NCBI GenBank assembly: GCA_015698305.1
Contig: CP048620.1
Location: 584,557-648,556, forward strand
DNA: 64,000 nucleotides
Direction: 5' to 3'
Source: Candidatus Nitrohelix vancouverensis
GTDB lineage: Bacteria; Nitrospinota; Nitrospinia; Nitrospinales; VA-1
Below are positions 19,372 through 28,175 of this stretch, one piece after another (the stretch's first letter is position 1; the number at the start of each line of letters is the position of its first letter). The translations under genes were made by a program, and so were the position numbers. The notes under the pieces are model-generated. The model was not told where the DNA came from. It ran no database searches and was given only the letters and a program-made list of their open reading frames with translations.

Positions 19372-19460
19372 AATTCTGCCACGCTGAGCAAAGATTGAGC
19401 GCGCTGTAAACTTTCCCGGCTTAAGACTGGCAAGGGAGCCTACTTGAAAATTCTGCTTAA

Positions 19461-20477
19461 CTAAGGTTTGGGAAGGTAGCGGACCTGCTGTCCCACCGGC
19501 ATGTCCTTTTCGCTATAGGTCACGACGGCGGTGGAATTATTTTTCCGCACCGTGACCACCTGCATGCGTCCGACGACGTAAGGCGGGAAGGTCGCCAGCG
19601 TTTCAGCGTGCGGAGAGTTGTGTTCCTTGATGGTGGGAATGATATAGGCTTCAAACAAATCGCCTTTTGCAACAGACTGCTTGCTTCCGCAGTTGAGGAA
19701 GACAACATCGCCCATGATCGCAGACGTGCGCTCTTCCTTTAAAGCGACGATATTTCCTTCGATGCTCTTCGGCTCCGAACCCGCGACAATTTCAGAGATA
19801 TTCATTGCTTCGTAAGGCTGGATCAGATCGCCCACCTCAATATCGCCATAACTGCGCGTGATCAAAGCGCGGGAATAGTTATCCATCGCTTCAATCACTT
19901 CAAGCTGACCGAGAATCTTGACCATCACGCCGAGCGCTCTCTTCTCACCCTGAAACAGCATGTCCGAAGCCTGTCCCAATTCGCGCCCCTCGCTGTTGCG
20001 TTTTTGTCCCCAGTAATCAAAACTTGAAATGTCAATTGCCGGTTCGCTGTCATCAGGCGCGTTGTAGGGATCATAAATGACCCGCTCCTGAGTGAAGACA
20101 TCGAACTGGTCGCCTGTTTTCACGCCCTTGTCCAGCCCCTCATTGATGTAGACGACCTGATTTTCCGTCGCCAGCAAGTTGCCGTTGAGTATTTTTACAA
20201 TGGAACCGCCCCAGTTCTTTTCATCCTGAATGAAACCCGCCTGCTCGATTTTATCCTTGGAGATGCTCAGTTTGGGCAATTCGATGGTTCGGCCAACGCG
20301 TCGGTCTGTCGCCAGCTCCGGCTCAGCCGGGCTAACTTCGCCCACGGAGCCTGAATCGGGAGAAAGCAATTCCAGAGAACCGAGCGGCTGGCTTTCAGAC
20401 ATTTGCTCCGAAACCGGCGCACAGGCGCCAAGCCCAGAGAAAACAAAGGCCGCAACAATCAAAACTGAGAGTCTCAT
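19461..20477 (-). CDS. Predicted lipoprotein with repeated SH3-like/FlgT-C-like segments
   Basis: 338 residues with a type II signal peptide: a hydrophobic stretch then GLGAC, with the lipidated residue Cys19. The mature part holds two or three similar units, such as NQVVYINEGLDKGVKTGDQF (about 136-155) and VVFLNCGSKQSVAKGDLFEAY (about 255-275). These resemble the small beta-barrel segments found in FlgT C-termini and in other exported proteins. The function is unknown. It is transcribed away from the rpmH cluster and stands alone. Calling it flagellar would be speculation, although flagellar genes lie 6 kb away. Confidence 0.68.
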   Translation of the reverse strand: MRLSVLIVAAFVFSGLGACAPVSEQMSESQPLGSLELLSPDSGSVGEVSPAEPELATDRRVGRTIELPKLSISKDKIEQAGFIQDEKNWGGSIVKILNGNLLATENQVVYINEGLDKGVKTGDQFDVFTQERVIYDPYNAPDDSEPAIDISSFDYWGQKRNSEGRELGQASDMLFQGEKRALGVMVKILGQLEVIEAMDNYSRALITRSYGDIEVGDLIQPYEAMNISEIVAGSEPKSIEGNIVALKEERTSAIMGDVVFLNCGSKQSVAKGDLFEAYIIPTIKEHNSPHAETLATFPPYVVGRMQVVTVRKNNSTAVVTYSEKDMPVGQQVRYLPKP

Positions 20478-20680
20478 TTCGCCTCGTCGTACAATTCAGG
20501 AGAAAGGGTCATCTTGAAGAGCGTTTCAAAGATGATCAGTAGTAAGAACGAAAACAATAGCTTATATCAATAATAGCCTATAAGCGCCGAAACCGGAAAG
20601 AAAAACCGAAGCAGACGACCAGCGCCTGAATTATCAATATCTAACGCCTTGATTCCATAATGAAAAATCGTTATTCTTTC

Positions 20681-20709
20681 TTGACAGGAACCCTCCCCAA
20701 TGGAATAAT
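20681..20709 (+). promoter_or_regulatory. Sigma-70 promoter of rpmH-rnpA-yidDC-mnmE
   Basis: A perfect -35 TTGACA (20681-20686), a 17-bp spacer and -10 AATAAT (20704-20709) lie about 100 bp before rpmH on its strand. This is one of the best sigma-70 promoters in the window. Confidence 0.75.
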
Positions 20710-20720
20710 CGTCAGATTAT
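20705..20720. promoter_or_regulatory. Candidate operator palindrome (copy 1)
   Basis: ATAATC-GTCA-GATTAT is an inverted repeat with 6-bp arms. It overlaps the -10 box and start region of the rpmH promoter. The same 16 bases, plus one shared flanking A, recur at 24865-24881 in the promoter of the sigma-54 activator. The regulator is unknown. Confidence 0.45.
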
Positions 20721-20804
20721 CCCGCGTAGACTGCAAATTACCGGAGCCATCGGCTTCAAATTTGATTATATATAAATAGTTGTGATCACATTGAGGATTT
20801 TTAA

Positions 20805-20939
20805 ATGAAACGTACCTATCAACCCAGAAATCTCAGACGTAAGCGAACCCACGGGTTCCGCGCTCGCCGCGCCACTCTTGGCGGCAGAAAAGTGCTTGCC
20901 AACCGCAGACGAAAAGGCAGGAAACGACTGACCGTTTAA
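20805..20939 (+). CDS. rpmH: 50S ribosomal protein L34
   Basis: 44 residues, highly basic, beginning [18 protein letters not shown] and ending KGRKRLTV, the unmistakable L34 sequence. It is a component of the large ribosomal subunit. The ATG at 20805 follows TTGAGGATTTTTAA. It heads the conserved rpmH-rnpA-yidD-yidC-mnmE row, and rnpA begins 7 bp after the stop. Confidence 0.97.
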   Translation: MKRTYQPRNLRRKRTHGFRARRATLGGRKVLANRRRKGRKRLTV

Positions 20940-20946
20940 GTCAAGA

Positions 20947-21291
20947 ATGGGTGATTTTTCCTTTACCAAGTCGGAGCGACTTGCCAAGCGGGAAGAGTTC
21001 CAGCTTGTCATGAATACGGGCCGAAGAAAAAGGGTCGAGAACATTTGCACGCTTTTTTTCATCCCCAATCAGCTTGGCAGAAAACGACTGGGAATCATCG
21101 CGTCAAAGAAAGTGGGAAACGCCGTTAAGCGCAACCGAGCCAAACGCGCCCTCCGGGAAATTTTTCGTAAAATCAAAAACCAGAATGAATTGGCGTATGA
21201 TCTGGTCATCATTTCCGGGAAAAAATTAACGAGCCTGCCTTTCTCTGTTCTTGAACAAAAAATTTCCAACGCCATACCCGAACGCCTTTAA
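20947..21291 (+). CDS. rnpA: Ribonuclease P protein component
   Basis: 114 residues, the expected length. RnpA motifs are clear: FTKSERLAKREEFQLVMNTG at the N-terminus and the RNA-binding signature KKVGNAVKRNRAKRALREIF (about residues 57-76). The protein pairs with the RNase P RNA to remove 5' leaders from tRNA precursors. It is located directly after rpmH and before yidD, the order seen in most bacteria. Confidence 0.97.
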   Translation: MGDFSFTKSERLAKREEFQLVMNTGRRKRVENICTLFFIPNQLGRKRLGIIASKKVGNAVKRNRAKRALREIFRKIKNQNELAYDLVIISGKKLTSLPFSVLEQKISNAIPERL

Positions 21292-21473
21292 CTCCAGAAC
21301 ATCACGAAAAAGCGCTCCGGATCGGACAAGGTTCGCGCCTTGTCGTTGTGCACACCCGGAAGCAAGATCGTGATTCGTTCGGGCGGCGCAACCAAAGGAT
21401 TTTCTAAACCTTCAGTTTTTGGCCGACGCGTTTAAAGAAAATCCATATTTGAAACGGTTATTTGAAAAAAATC

Positions 21474-21689
21474 ATGTTCAAACAACCCTTGATCCTGTTG
21501 ATCAGAACGTATCAAAAGTTTGTCTCGCCGCTACTTCCGCCCGGGTGCCGGTTTCATCCCACCTGCTCCGAGTATGCCGCCCAAGCCCTGACGCAACATA
21601 ATATTTTCAAAGCGTTCTATCTGATCGCGATCCGAATTTTGAAATGCCAACCTTATCATGAAGGCGGTTCCGACCCGCTGAAGCCCTGA
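21474..21689 (+). CDS. yidD: YidD membrane protein insertion efficiency factor
   Basis: 71 residues from the ATG at 21474 (an upstream TTG would add four). The family core is intact: LIRTYQKFVSPLLPPGCRFHPTCSEYA with its three conserved Cys, then a C-terminal CQPYHEGGSDP. YidD is a small membrane-associated protein that helps YidC insert proteins. It lies 11 bp before yidC. The roughly 180 bp between rnpA and yidD hold nothing I can name. Confidence 0.95.
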   Translation: MFKQPLILLIRTYQKFVSPLLPPGCRFHPTCSEYAAQALTQHNIFKAFYLIAIRILKCQPYHEGGSDPLKP

Positions 21690-21700
21690 CGGAGATTATT

Positions 21701-23311
21701 TTGGAAAGACAGGTTCTATTAGCCTTTGCTTTATCGCTTGCGGTCTTTATCGGCTGGGGAGCGTTCATCTCAACCATGCAACCGCCGCCGAAGGTTCAGG
21801 ATGCGACCCAGAAATCCGGTTCGAATTCATCTCCCGCAACGGCAAGCAGAACCGCGCCCGGCCAAAGCTCCGATTCGGGCGCGACATCGCACAGCCCGGT
21901 CGTTCCTCCCGTTGAAGAAAAGCTGGTCAGCATTTCAACCGGCATCGCAACGCTGGAATTTTCCAGCCTGGGCGGCATCCTTAAAAACGCCCGTCTCAAT
22001 AAATACCTGGAGACAGACGGAACGCCTGTCGACCTGATCCGCCACGGCGAAGGCAACAAAGCGCCGCTGACCATCGAGTCGAACAATGAAACCGTCAACG
22101 AAATTCTCCGAAACTCGCAGTACGAAATCACGCCGGAAACGCTGGAACTCTCCGAAGCCAACCCGCAGGGACAGATCACCATCAAGCTCGAACATGAATC
22201 CGGCCTGTCGGTCACGCGCATCGTCAAGTTCACTTACGGAAAATATCTCGTTGAAATAGACACCTCGATTTCCAATCCGCAACGCGCCGCCGAAAATTTA
22301 CAGTATTTCAATCTGCTCGGGCCGGGCCTGGGCGGCGCCGCCAACTCGCAAACCGATTACATTGTCTTCTCCGGCGCCACCTCTTTCATCAATGGCGAAC
22401 GCATCGAAAGTCCGCCGGACGAAATCCCGGACATCACATTCACTAAAGGCGACATCTCCTGGACCGGATTTCAGAACAAGTATTTCGCCGCCGCGCTGAT
22501 CCCGGAACGCGGCGCCAAATCCGCCGTCGTTAAAAAAGAGGGCGAGAACGTTTACGTCGGGCTGGAGTTTGAAGCGGTGCAATCCGCCGCGCACGCCACC
22601 TTCGCGTTGTATGCGGGCACCAAGGAACTGCAGATTCTCGAAGCGACGGGGCATAACATGATCCGCGTTCTCGACTATGGCTGGTTCGGCAACAAATTCG
22701 CCTTCCTCGTGAAACCGCTCCTGAAAGTTCTGCAATATTTCTACGGCATTTTGCATAATTACGGCTGGGCGATTATCGTTCTGACGCTCATCATCAAACT
22801 GCTGTTCTTCCCCCTCACGCACAAGAGCTTCAAGTCCATGAAGGGGATGCACAAGATTCAGCCCTATGTGAAGGTCATTCAGGAACGCAACAAGGGCGAC
22901 CGTTCCAAAATGAACGAAGAACTGCTGGAACTGTATAAAAAGCACCGGGTCAACCCGCTCGGCGGCTGTCTGCCCATGCTCTTGCAGATTCCCGTGTTCA
23001 TTGGTCTCTACCACGCATTGTTTTTCTCTATCGAATTGCGCGGCGCGCCCTTCATTCTCTGGATCGAAGATCTTTCGGTCGCCGATCCTTACTACGTCAC
23101 GCCGATCATGATGGGCGCCACGATGTTCTTCCAGCAGAAGCTGAGTCCGCAAATCGGCGACCCCATGCAACAAAAAATTCTGATGTTTTTGCCGATCCTT
23201 TTCACCTTCCTGTTCCTTTCATTCCCGGCCGGACTGGTGATCTACTGGACCGTCAACAACATCCTGACCATCTCGCAACAGTTTTACATCTATAAGATCG
23301 CCAAAGACTGA
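21701..23311 (+). CDS. yidC: Membrane protein insertase YidC (Gram-negative type)
   Basis: 536 residues starting at a TTG at 21701, with ACGGAGAT just upstream as the ribosome site. An N-terminal membrane helix is followed by a large periplasmic beta domain (about residues 60-330), typical of Gram-negative YidC. The conserved C-terminal helices follow (YGWAIIVLTLIIKLLFFPLT, NPLGGCLPMLLQIPVFIGLY). It inserts membrane proteins alone or with SecYEG. It is clustered with yidD and mnmE as usual. No jag/khpB gene follows. Confidence 0.97.
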   Translation: MERQVLLAFALSLAVFIGWGAFISTMQPPPKVQDATQKSGSNSSPATASRTAPGQSSDSGATSHSPVVPPVEEKLVSISTGIATLEFSSLGGILKNARLNKYLETDGTPVDLIRHGEGNKAPLTIESNNETVNEILRNSQYEITPETLELSEANPQGQITIKLEHESGLSVTRIVKFTYGKYLVEIDTSISNPQRAAENLQYFNLLGPGLGGAANSQTDYIVFSGATSFINGERIESPPDEIPDITFTKGDISWTGFQNKYFAAALIPERGAKSAVVKKEGENVYVGLEFEAVQSAAHATFALYAGTKELQILEATGHNMIRVLDYGWFGNKFAFLVKPLLKVLQYFYGILHNYGWAIIVLTLIIKLLFFPLTHKSFKSMKGMHKIQPYVKVIQERNKGDRSKMNEELLELYKKHRVNPLGGCLPMLLQIPVFIGLYHALFFSIELRGAPFILWIEDLSVADPYYVTPIMMGATMFFQQKLSPQIGDPMQQKILMFLPILFTFLFLSFPAGLVIYWTVNNILTISQQFYIYKIAKD

Positions 23312-23376
23312 GCCGCGCGCTCAGTCGGCGGCAAAACGATTGCGAACTTGTTTCGCCGATCAGGGATCATGAATCC

Positions 23377-24741
23377 ATGCAAGACACCATCGTAGCGCTG
23401 GCGACGCCTCCGGGCGAAGGCGGGTTGGCGGTCATACGCATCAGCGGTCCGCGCTCTTTGGAAATTGCCCGCGCCTTTTTTCATCGCGCCGACCGACGAT
23501 CCCTCGACGCCGTCAAATCGCACCGCGCCTGTTTCGGAGAAATCCGCGACGCCGACGGAACCTGCATCGACGAAGCTGTTTTCACTTTCTTTCAAGGCCC
23601 CAAAAGTTATACCGCCGAAGACGTCGTCGAACTCGCCGTACACGGCGGCGTATTCGTCTCCGCCAAAGTCCTCGAACTGGCGCAAGCCAAAGGAGCGCGA
23701 CTGGCCGGGCCGGGAGAATTCACCCGTCGCGCCTTTGTCAACGGACGCCTCGACCTGTCGCAGGCCGAAGCCGTCTCCGACATCATCTCAGCCGCCTCCG
23801 ATCAAGCCCTCAAAACCGCCGTGTCCCAACTCAAGGGCGCGCTCTCCGAAAAACTCAACGAGCTGTTTCAGGACGCCCTGCAATTGCTCTCGCAACTGGA
23901 AGCCGCCATCGACTTTCCCGAAGACGATCTCAAGCTGGCGCATAGCGACGAAATATTAAAATCTGCGGAAGCGCTCATCGAACGCTTGCATCGTCTCGCC
24001 GCCACCTATGACCAGGGCAAGATCATTCATGAAGGCGCGCGCGTGATCCTCGCGGGCAAACCCAACGCCGGAAAATCCAGTCTGCTCAACGCCCTCCTTC
24101 AGGAAGATCGCGCCATCGTCACGCCCTATTCGGGAACGACGCGCGACCTGCTGGAAGAACGCGCGCGCATAAACAATATTCACGTCAACCTGATCGATTC
24201 GGCGGGTCTGCGCGAGAACCCGGAAGAGATAGAAAAAATCGGCATCGAACGCGCCCGCGCGGCGCTCGCCGACGCCGACCTCATCCTGCTCGTTTTCGAC
24301 GGCTCCCAGGCGCTGGATGATAACGACCGCCTGCTCATGCAAACGGTGGCGGGCAAGCAGAGCCTGCTTCTCATCAATAAAAATGATCTGACACAGGAAC
24401 TGGACGCAGAGGCATTGCAAACAGAACTCAAGAAGGCTCCGCTGTTTTTATCCGCCGCCACCGGAGAGGGGCTGGACGCGTTGCGACAAGCGATCTACGA
24501 TCACTGCGCTCCGCAGTTGAAGGAATCCATCATCATCACCCGCAAGCGCCATCAGGAGGGACTGGAGCTTGCCGCTCAAGCGCTGGAACGCGCGGCGGAA
24601 TCGGTGCGCAACCAACTCTCTGAAGAGTTCACCGCCGTCGACGTTCACATCGCTCTCGACCATCTCGGCGCCATCGTCGGCAAAAATTTTTCCGACGATC
24701 TGCTCGACCTCATTTTCGGTCAATTCTGCATCGGAAAATAA
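23377..24741 (+). CDS. mnmE: tRNA uridine-5-carboxymethylaminomethyl GTPase MnmE
   Basis: 454 residues. The N-terminal domain begins DTIVALATPPGEGGLAVIRISG. The inserted G domain has the P-loop GKPNAGKSSLLNAL (about residues 225-238), the switch TPYSGTTRDLLEE, DSAGLRE and NKND. The protein ends with the conserved FCIGK, whose Cys matters for function. With MnmG it modifies the wobble uridine of several tRNAs. It is the last gene of the rpmH cluster. Confidence 0.97.
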   Translation: MQDTIVALATPPGEGGLAVIRISGPRSLEIARAFFHRADRRSLDAVKSHRACFGEIRDADGTCIDEAVFTFFQGPKSYTAEDVVELAVHGGVFVSAKVLELAQAKGARLAGPGEFTRRAFVNGRLDLSQAEAVSDIISAASDQALKTAVSQLKGALSEKLNELFQDALQLLSQLEAAIDFPEDDLKLAHSDEILKSAEALIERLHRLAATYDQGKIIHEGARVILAGKPNAGKSSLLNALLQEDRAIVTPYSGTTRDLLEERARINNIHVNLIDSAGLRENPEEIEKIGIERARAALADADLILLVFDGSQALDDNDRLLMQTVAGKQSLLLINKNDLTQELDAEALQTELKKAPLFLSAATGEGLDALRQAIYDHCAPQLKESIIITRKRHQEGLELAAQALERAAESVRNQLSEEFTAVDVHIALDHLGAIVGKNFSDDLLDLIFGQFCIGK

Positions 24742-24839
24742 TTCCCAGCCAGCGTCACCAAATTGACGAGCTATTCGCAGTCGCCAGCAACATAAATATA
24801 GAAAAGTTCTAAATATCTCATTTTATTGGACTTTTAGAA

Positions 24840-24867
24840 TTGACACAAAGTCGTCAATGGCTATAAT
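24840..24867 (+). promoter_or_regulatory. Sigma-70 promoter of the sigma-54 activator, nearly leaderless
   Basis: -35 TTGACA (24840-24845), a 16-bp spacer and -10 TATAAT (24862-24867), both perfect hexamers. The ATG at 24880 is only 12 bp beyond the -10, so transcription would start about six bases before it. That leaves no room for a ribosome site. Confidence 0.7.
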
Positions 24868-24881
24868 AATCGTCAGATTAT
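24866..24881. promoter_or_regulatory. Candidate operator palindrome (copy 2)
   Basis: Same ATAATC-GTCA-GATTAT inverted repeat as at 20705-20720. Here it overlaps the -10 box and the first two bases of the start codon. A bound protein would block transcription initiation. Confidence 0.45.
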
Positions 24882-25947
24882 GAACACACCGACCAAAAAT
24901 CAGCCTTATAAAATCATCGGGGACAGTCCCGAAATCCAGAAAATCTATCACGTGGTCGACAAGTCCGCAAACTCGGACAGCACGGTGATGATTTTTGGGG
25001 AGAGCGGAACCGGCAAGGAACTCATTGCGCGCGCGCTCCACCACAACAGCGAACGCAGACAACAACCCTTCATCGCCGTGAACTGCGGAGCCATTCCGCA
25101 CGATCTTCTCGAAAGCGAATTGTTCGGCTACGAAAAGGGCGCCTTCACCGGCGCCGCGCAGACGCGGGTCGGGCGACTCGAACTGGCGCATGAGGGCACC
25201 GTCTTTCTCGATGAAATCGGCGACATGCCGACGCCTCTGCAAGTCAAACTACTGCGCGTTCTTTCGGAACGCGAGATCGACCGCATCGGCGGGAGCAAAT
25301 CCATTCCCATCGACGTGCGCGTGGTGGCGGCGACCAACGTGAATATCGAAAGCGCGATTGAGCAAGGAAAATTCCGCGAGGATTTATTCTATCGCCTCAA
25401 CATCATCCCCATTCACATGCCGCCGCTGAGAGAGCGCAAAACCGACATCCCCCTGCTGGTCAATCATTTCCTCAACCACTTCAATCTACTCAAGAATAAA
25501 TCCTTCGCCAGCATTGAAGCGGAAGCGATGGAAATTCTGAAGCATTACAACTGGCCGGGCAATATTCGTGAGTTACAAAATTTTGTCGAACGCATGGTGG
25601 TGCTGGGATCAGGAACCAAACTGACGCGGCGGGATTTACCGGAAAAAGTTTTGAACGACGTGCCTCACGAAAAATGGGCGCCGCTGGAAGAGGCGGAACA
25701 CGACGAAACGCCTGCGGAAATGATCCGGCGTTCCTTTCAAAGCGCGTCTCCCTTCCCGGTCTTCTCGGGAATCCCCGAAGAGGGCATCAATCTCAAACAA
25801 ACGGTGGAAGACTTCGAGCGCGAAATCATTCTCGAAGCGCTGGAAAAAACAGGTTGGGTGAAAAACAAGGCGGCGACCCTCCTCGGGCTGAACCGAACCA
25901 CCCTGGTAGAAAAGCTGAAAAAAATGAAAATCAGTCGCGACGACTGA
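24880..25947 (+). CDS. Sigma-54-dependent transcriptional activator lacking a receiver domain
   Basis: 355 residues. Only about 35 residues precede the AAA+ core, so there is no regulatory receiver, PAS or GAF domain. This resembles PspF-type architecture. Walker A is GESGTGKE (40-47), the sigma-54 contact loop GAFTGA is at 87-92, Walker B is VFLDEIGD, and the arginine-finger region is present. A Fis-type helix-turn-helix ends the protein ([20 protein letters not shown]). It would activate sigma-54 promoters constitutively unless a partner restrains it. Flagellar genes follow directly, and a sigma-54 promoter precedes flgF, so a flagellar role is likely. Confidence 0.9.
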   Translation: MNTPTKNQPYKIIGDSPEIQKIYHVVDKSANSDSTVMIFGESGTGKELIARALHHNSERRQQPFIAVNCGAIPHDLLESELFGYEKGAFTGAAQTRVGRLELAHEGTVFLDEIGDMPTPLQVKLLRVLSEREIDRIGGSKSIPIDVRVVAATNVNIESAIEQGKFREDLFYRLNIIPIHMPPLRERKTDIPLLVNHFLNHFNLLKNKSFASIEAEAMEILKHYNWPGNIRELQNFVERMVVLGSGTKLTRRDLPEKVLNDVPHEKWAPLEEAEHDETPAEMIRRSFQSASPFPVFSGIPEEGINLKQTVEDFEREIILEALEKTGWVKNKAATLLGLNRTTLVEKLKKMKISRDD

Positions 25948-26073
25948 TCTTTAAAAAATTTCCCTCCGACGCGGCCTTTTGCCGTCGTTTCAGCCGGTCC
26001 CAGGCGAGACCGGCCATCTCAATAAAACTTTTTCAATCCATCCTTCCCTGCGCAAAAAACGGGGAGCCGGCAA

Positions 26074-26277
26074 TCAACCTTCGATTTTAGCCGCGGCCAA
26101 TTCTTTCGCGATGCGAATGGCATCCTTGACGAATGCCTGATAGGACTGGTCGGTGTCTTTGTGTTGCGTCTGCTTGATGATCTTCTCGCCGTCGGCGTCG
26201 ATCACCAGATCCAGAACGTTGATGCCAGGGGTGACATGGTGCTTGCGAATTTCGATTTTGATTGTATTGACTTCCAT
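26074..26277 (-). CDS. Small conserved-looking protein downstream of flagellin, function unknown
   Basis: 67 residues, beta then alpha in character, with a C-terminal amphipathic helix (AFVKDAIRIAKELAAAKIEG). I do not recognise a family. The ATG follows CTGGAGAAGGGTCA, a fair ribosome site. Its own sigma-70-like promoter lies at 26321-26349. It follows the flagellin gene by 79 bp on the same strand, so a role with filament proteins is possible, not shown. Confidence 0.6.
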   Translation of the reverse strand: MEVNTIKIEIRKHHVTPGINVLDLVIDADGEKIIKQTQHKDTDQSYQAFVKDAIRIAKELAAAKIEG

Positions 26278-26320
26278 TGACCCTTCTCCAGGTTGAAATT
26301 TCAGTTCTTAGAAGAGCCAT

Positions 26321-26349
26321 TTAATATCATTTCAAGTCAACAGGGTCAA
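26321..26349 (-). promoter_or_regulatory. Sigma-70-like promoter of the 67-residue protein
   Basis: On the minus strand TTGACC (26344-26349), a 17-bp spacer and TATTAA (26321-26326) lie between the flagellin stop and the small gene. Confidence 0.45.
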
Positions 26350-26356
26350 GATGCAA

Positions 26357-27205
26357 TTAGATGATGGTATTCAGCAAGCCGCCGGAAGAGCCCTCGTTGA
26401 TCTGATTTCGCAATGTTAAAGCGCGGATCGAGGTCTCGAAGCGCGTCAGCGATAATTGCAGATTGCTGATCTCGCTGGACAGATCCGTGTCGCCCAGATT
26501 CGATTCCGTCGCCTTCAGATTTTCGATGGTCGATTCCAGCCCGCGACCTGCGCTGGACAATCGATTGGAGGTCGCGCCCACTTCGCCGCGCGACGAGGTG
26601 ACAGCGGCGATGGCCTGATCGATATCGTCAAGAGCCTGCAAGGCGCCCTGCGAGGTCGACAAATCGGTCTGGTCGATGCCAAGACTCGCGCTACTGACGT
26701 TCTCCACCACATTCACGCTGATCTGGTTTTCCGGGCCGCTACCAGAGCCGACCTGAATGTCCACCGGATTGGACGATCCCGCGCTGAGCGAACCGTCCAG
26801 TAATTTTTGTCCGTTGAAGTCCAGCGACTGCGCGGTGCGGTCGATCTCTTCGCGAATCTGATTGAACTCCTGATCGATCGCCGCGCGCTGAGAACTGTCG
26901 AGAGTCCCGTTCGCCGCCTGCGTGGCCAGCTCCCGACCGCGCGCCAGCAAATCTCCCACCGAAGCCAGGCCGCTGTCCGCGGTGCGCAAAAAATTGCCGC
27001 CGGTTTCAGCGTTCTGAACCGCCTGGGTCAGAGATCGAATTTCCGAACGCAGTTGTTCCGAAAGAGCATTGGCGGCAGGATCGACGCCCGCGCTGGTCAA
27101 ACGACGCCCCGAGGCGATCTTAGACAGGGAAGAGCCGATCCCCGAACGATTTTTCTGGATTGAATTCAAAATTCCATCCAATCCGCCAAAGTTGCTGGAA
27201 GGCAT
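26357..27205 (-). CDS. fliC: Flagellin
   Basis: 282 residues. The N-terminal D0/D1 signature is clear (SGIGSSLSKIASGRRLTSAG, then AQNAETGGNFLRTADSGLA and RGRELATQAANGTLDSSQRA). The C-terminal D1/D0 heptads follow (LESTIENLKATESNLGDTDL through TLRNQINEGSSG). The variable centre is short, so this is a compact filament subunit. It is exported through the flagellar type III apparatus. A weak sigma-28-like promoter precedes it. The likely cap gene fliD lies 2 kb away on the other strand. Confidence 0.93.
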   Translation of the reverse strand: MPSSNFGGLDGILNSIQKNRSGIGSSLSKIASGRRLTSAGVDPAANALSEQLRSEIRSLTQAVQNAETGGNFLRTADSGLASVGDLLARGRELATQAANGTLDSSQRAAIDQEFNQIREEIDRTAQSLDFNGQKLLDGSLSAGSSNPVDIQVGSGSGPENQISVNVVENVSSASLGIDQTDLSTSQGALQALDDIDQAIAAVTSSRGEVGATSNRLSSAGRGLESTIENLKATESNLGDTDLSSEISNLQLSLTRFETSIRALTLRNQINEGSSGGLLNTII

Positions 27206-27251
27206 CTTTCCCCCTTTCGTCTAACCGCAGGCGCCAAGCCTGTCGATTAAT

Positions 27252-27277
27252 TTATTGAAAAGATTGAGGACTCTTTA
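27252..27277 (-). promoter_or_regulatory. Weak sigma-28-like promoter of flagellin
   Basis: Minus strand TAAAGAGT (27270-27277) and TTCAATAA (27252-27259), separated by 10 bp. The sigma-28 consensus is TAAAGTTT-N11-GCCGATAA, so the fit is partial in the -10 box and the spacer is one short. Confidence 0.3.
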
Positions 27278-27330
27278 TAGAATACGAAAGCTGAAACCTC
27301 AATTGCAAGCAGTTTACCGAGACCACGCCC

Positions 27331-27951
27331 ATGAAAATCATCTTGAACGGTTCCGAATACAGCGCTCCGCAAACTTGCGAACGGCTGAGCGATGTGCTCC
27401 AACACATTCAAACTTCCGATTCCGAACAACCTTTGTTGATCGCTCATCTCAAGCTGAACGGGCGCGACATGCTCCCGGATTCCGAAGAAACGCGCGGCGT
27501 TCTGGTCTCCGAAATCCAGACGCTGGAAGTTGAAACCAGCACCTTGAGCGAATCCATCCTGCGCAATCTCGACAACGCCGAGGAATACCTCAATAAATTA
27601 TTGCCCGGCATCGAACGCGCCGCAGAATTGTTCCGAAGCGAAAACGAACTCGAAGCCAATAAATTCTTCATCAAGATTGTCGACGGCATCGACTGGCTCT
27701 CCCAGGTTTTTCAGCTCGTCGTCGCCGCTCAAAATCGACGCCCGGAATCCTTTGAAATCAATGGAAGCACCATCAAGGCGCGGCAGGATCAGCTCAAGAA
27801 TCTGACCCAGCAAATGGCCGAAGCCAACCAGAATCAGGACTGGGTCCTGCTCGCCGACCTGCTCGAATATGAAATCCATCCCTATTATGAGGAATGGCAT
27901 TCCCTCATCCCGCAATTGCGCAACCCCACCCCCGGCTCCCAAATGCATTGA
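27331..27951 (+). CDS. Uncharacterised cytosolic protein in the flagellar region
   Basis: 206 residues with no signal peptide or membrane segment. The first 70 residues look like a small alpha/beta unit. The remainder is helical and acidic, with coiled-coil character (LRNLDNAEEYLNKLLPGIER; KARQDQLKNLTQQMAEANQN). I do not recognise a family. Its divergent position beside flagellin suggests a filament-related chaperone or regulator, but no diagnostic motif of FliS or FliW is visible. The start at 27331 lacks a strong ribosome site. Confidence 0.6.
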   Translation: MKIILNGSEYSAPQTCERLSDVLQHIQTSDSEQPLLIAHLKLNGRDMLPDSEETRGVLVSEIQTLEVETSTLSESILRNLDNAEEYLNKLLPGIERAAELFRSENELEANKFFIKIVDGIDWLSQVFQLVVAAQNRRPESFEINGSTIKARQDQLKNLTQQMAEANQNQDWVLLADLLEYEIHPYYEEWHSLIPQLRNPTPGSQMH

Positions 27952-28039
27952 TTTTTAGCTCACTATCCTTCCTTCCCGTTGTCTTCAACAACAAAACGAC
28001 AGCAAAACTAAAAAAAATCAGATTTTTTGTAAAATTAGC

Positions 28040-28066
28040 TAAAGTTTTACCAAAAGAAACCGTTAA
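28040..28066 (+). promoter_or_regulatory. Sigma-28-like promoter (plus)
   Basis: TAAAGTTT (28040-28047, perfect), an 11-bp spacer and ACCGTTAA (28059-28066, six of eight bases of GCCGATAA). It lies about 210 bp before the 243-residue protein gene and points to it. Confidence 0.55.
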
Positions 28067-28175
28067 AGAGAACGCAGGGGTGTATTCCAATTTTCCGGCC
28101 CTTGCCGAATCGTTCTTCAACTATTTATTTTTTTTGGGGTTGCGATTCTGGGAGGGCAAGATTTAACTAAATAGT

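Larger units (their letters stand above)
20478..20804 (+). other. Intergenic region upstream of rpmH: promoter, palindromes and leader
   Basis: This 327-bp gap holds a strong sigma-70 promoter at 20681-20709, an overlapping palindrome at 20705-20720 and about 90 nt of rpmH leader. A 10-bp palindrome TGTGATCACA (20781-20790) sits just before the rpmH ribosome site. I see no tRNA, no coding frame and no DnaA-box cluster, although rpmH is often near oriC. Confidence 0.6.

Noticed and set aside
20781-20790. TGTGATCACA before rpmH as a CRP site
   Set aside because: CRP sites need six bases between the half-sites; here there are none.
20478-20804. oriC next to rpmH
   Set aside because: No dnaA gene and no cluster of TTATNCACA boxes are present.
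27905-28120. 71-codon minus-strand frame under a sigma-28-like promoter
   Set aside because: TTG start, no ribosome site, no recognisable sequence, and its end overlaps a plus-strand gene; a non-coding transcript is as likely.
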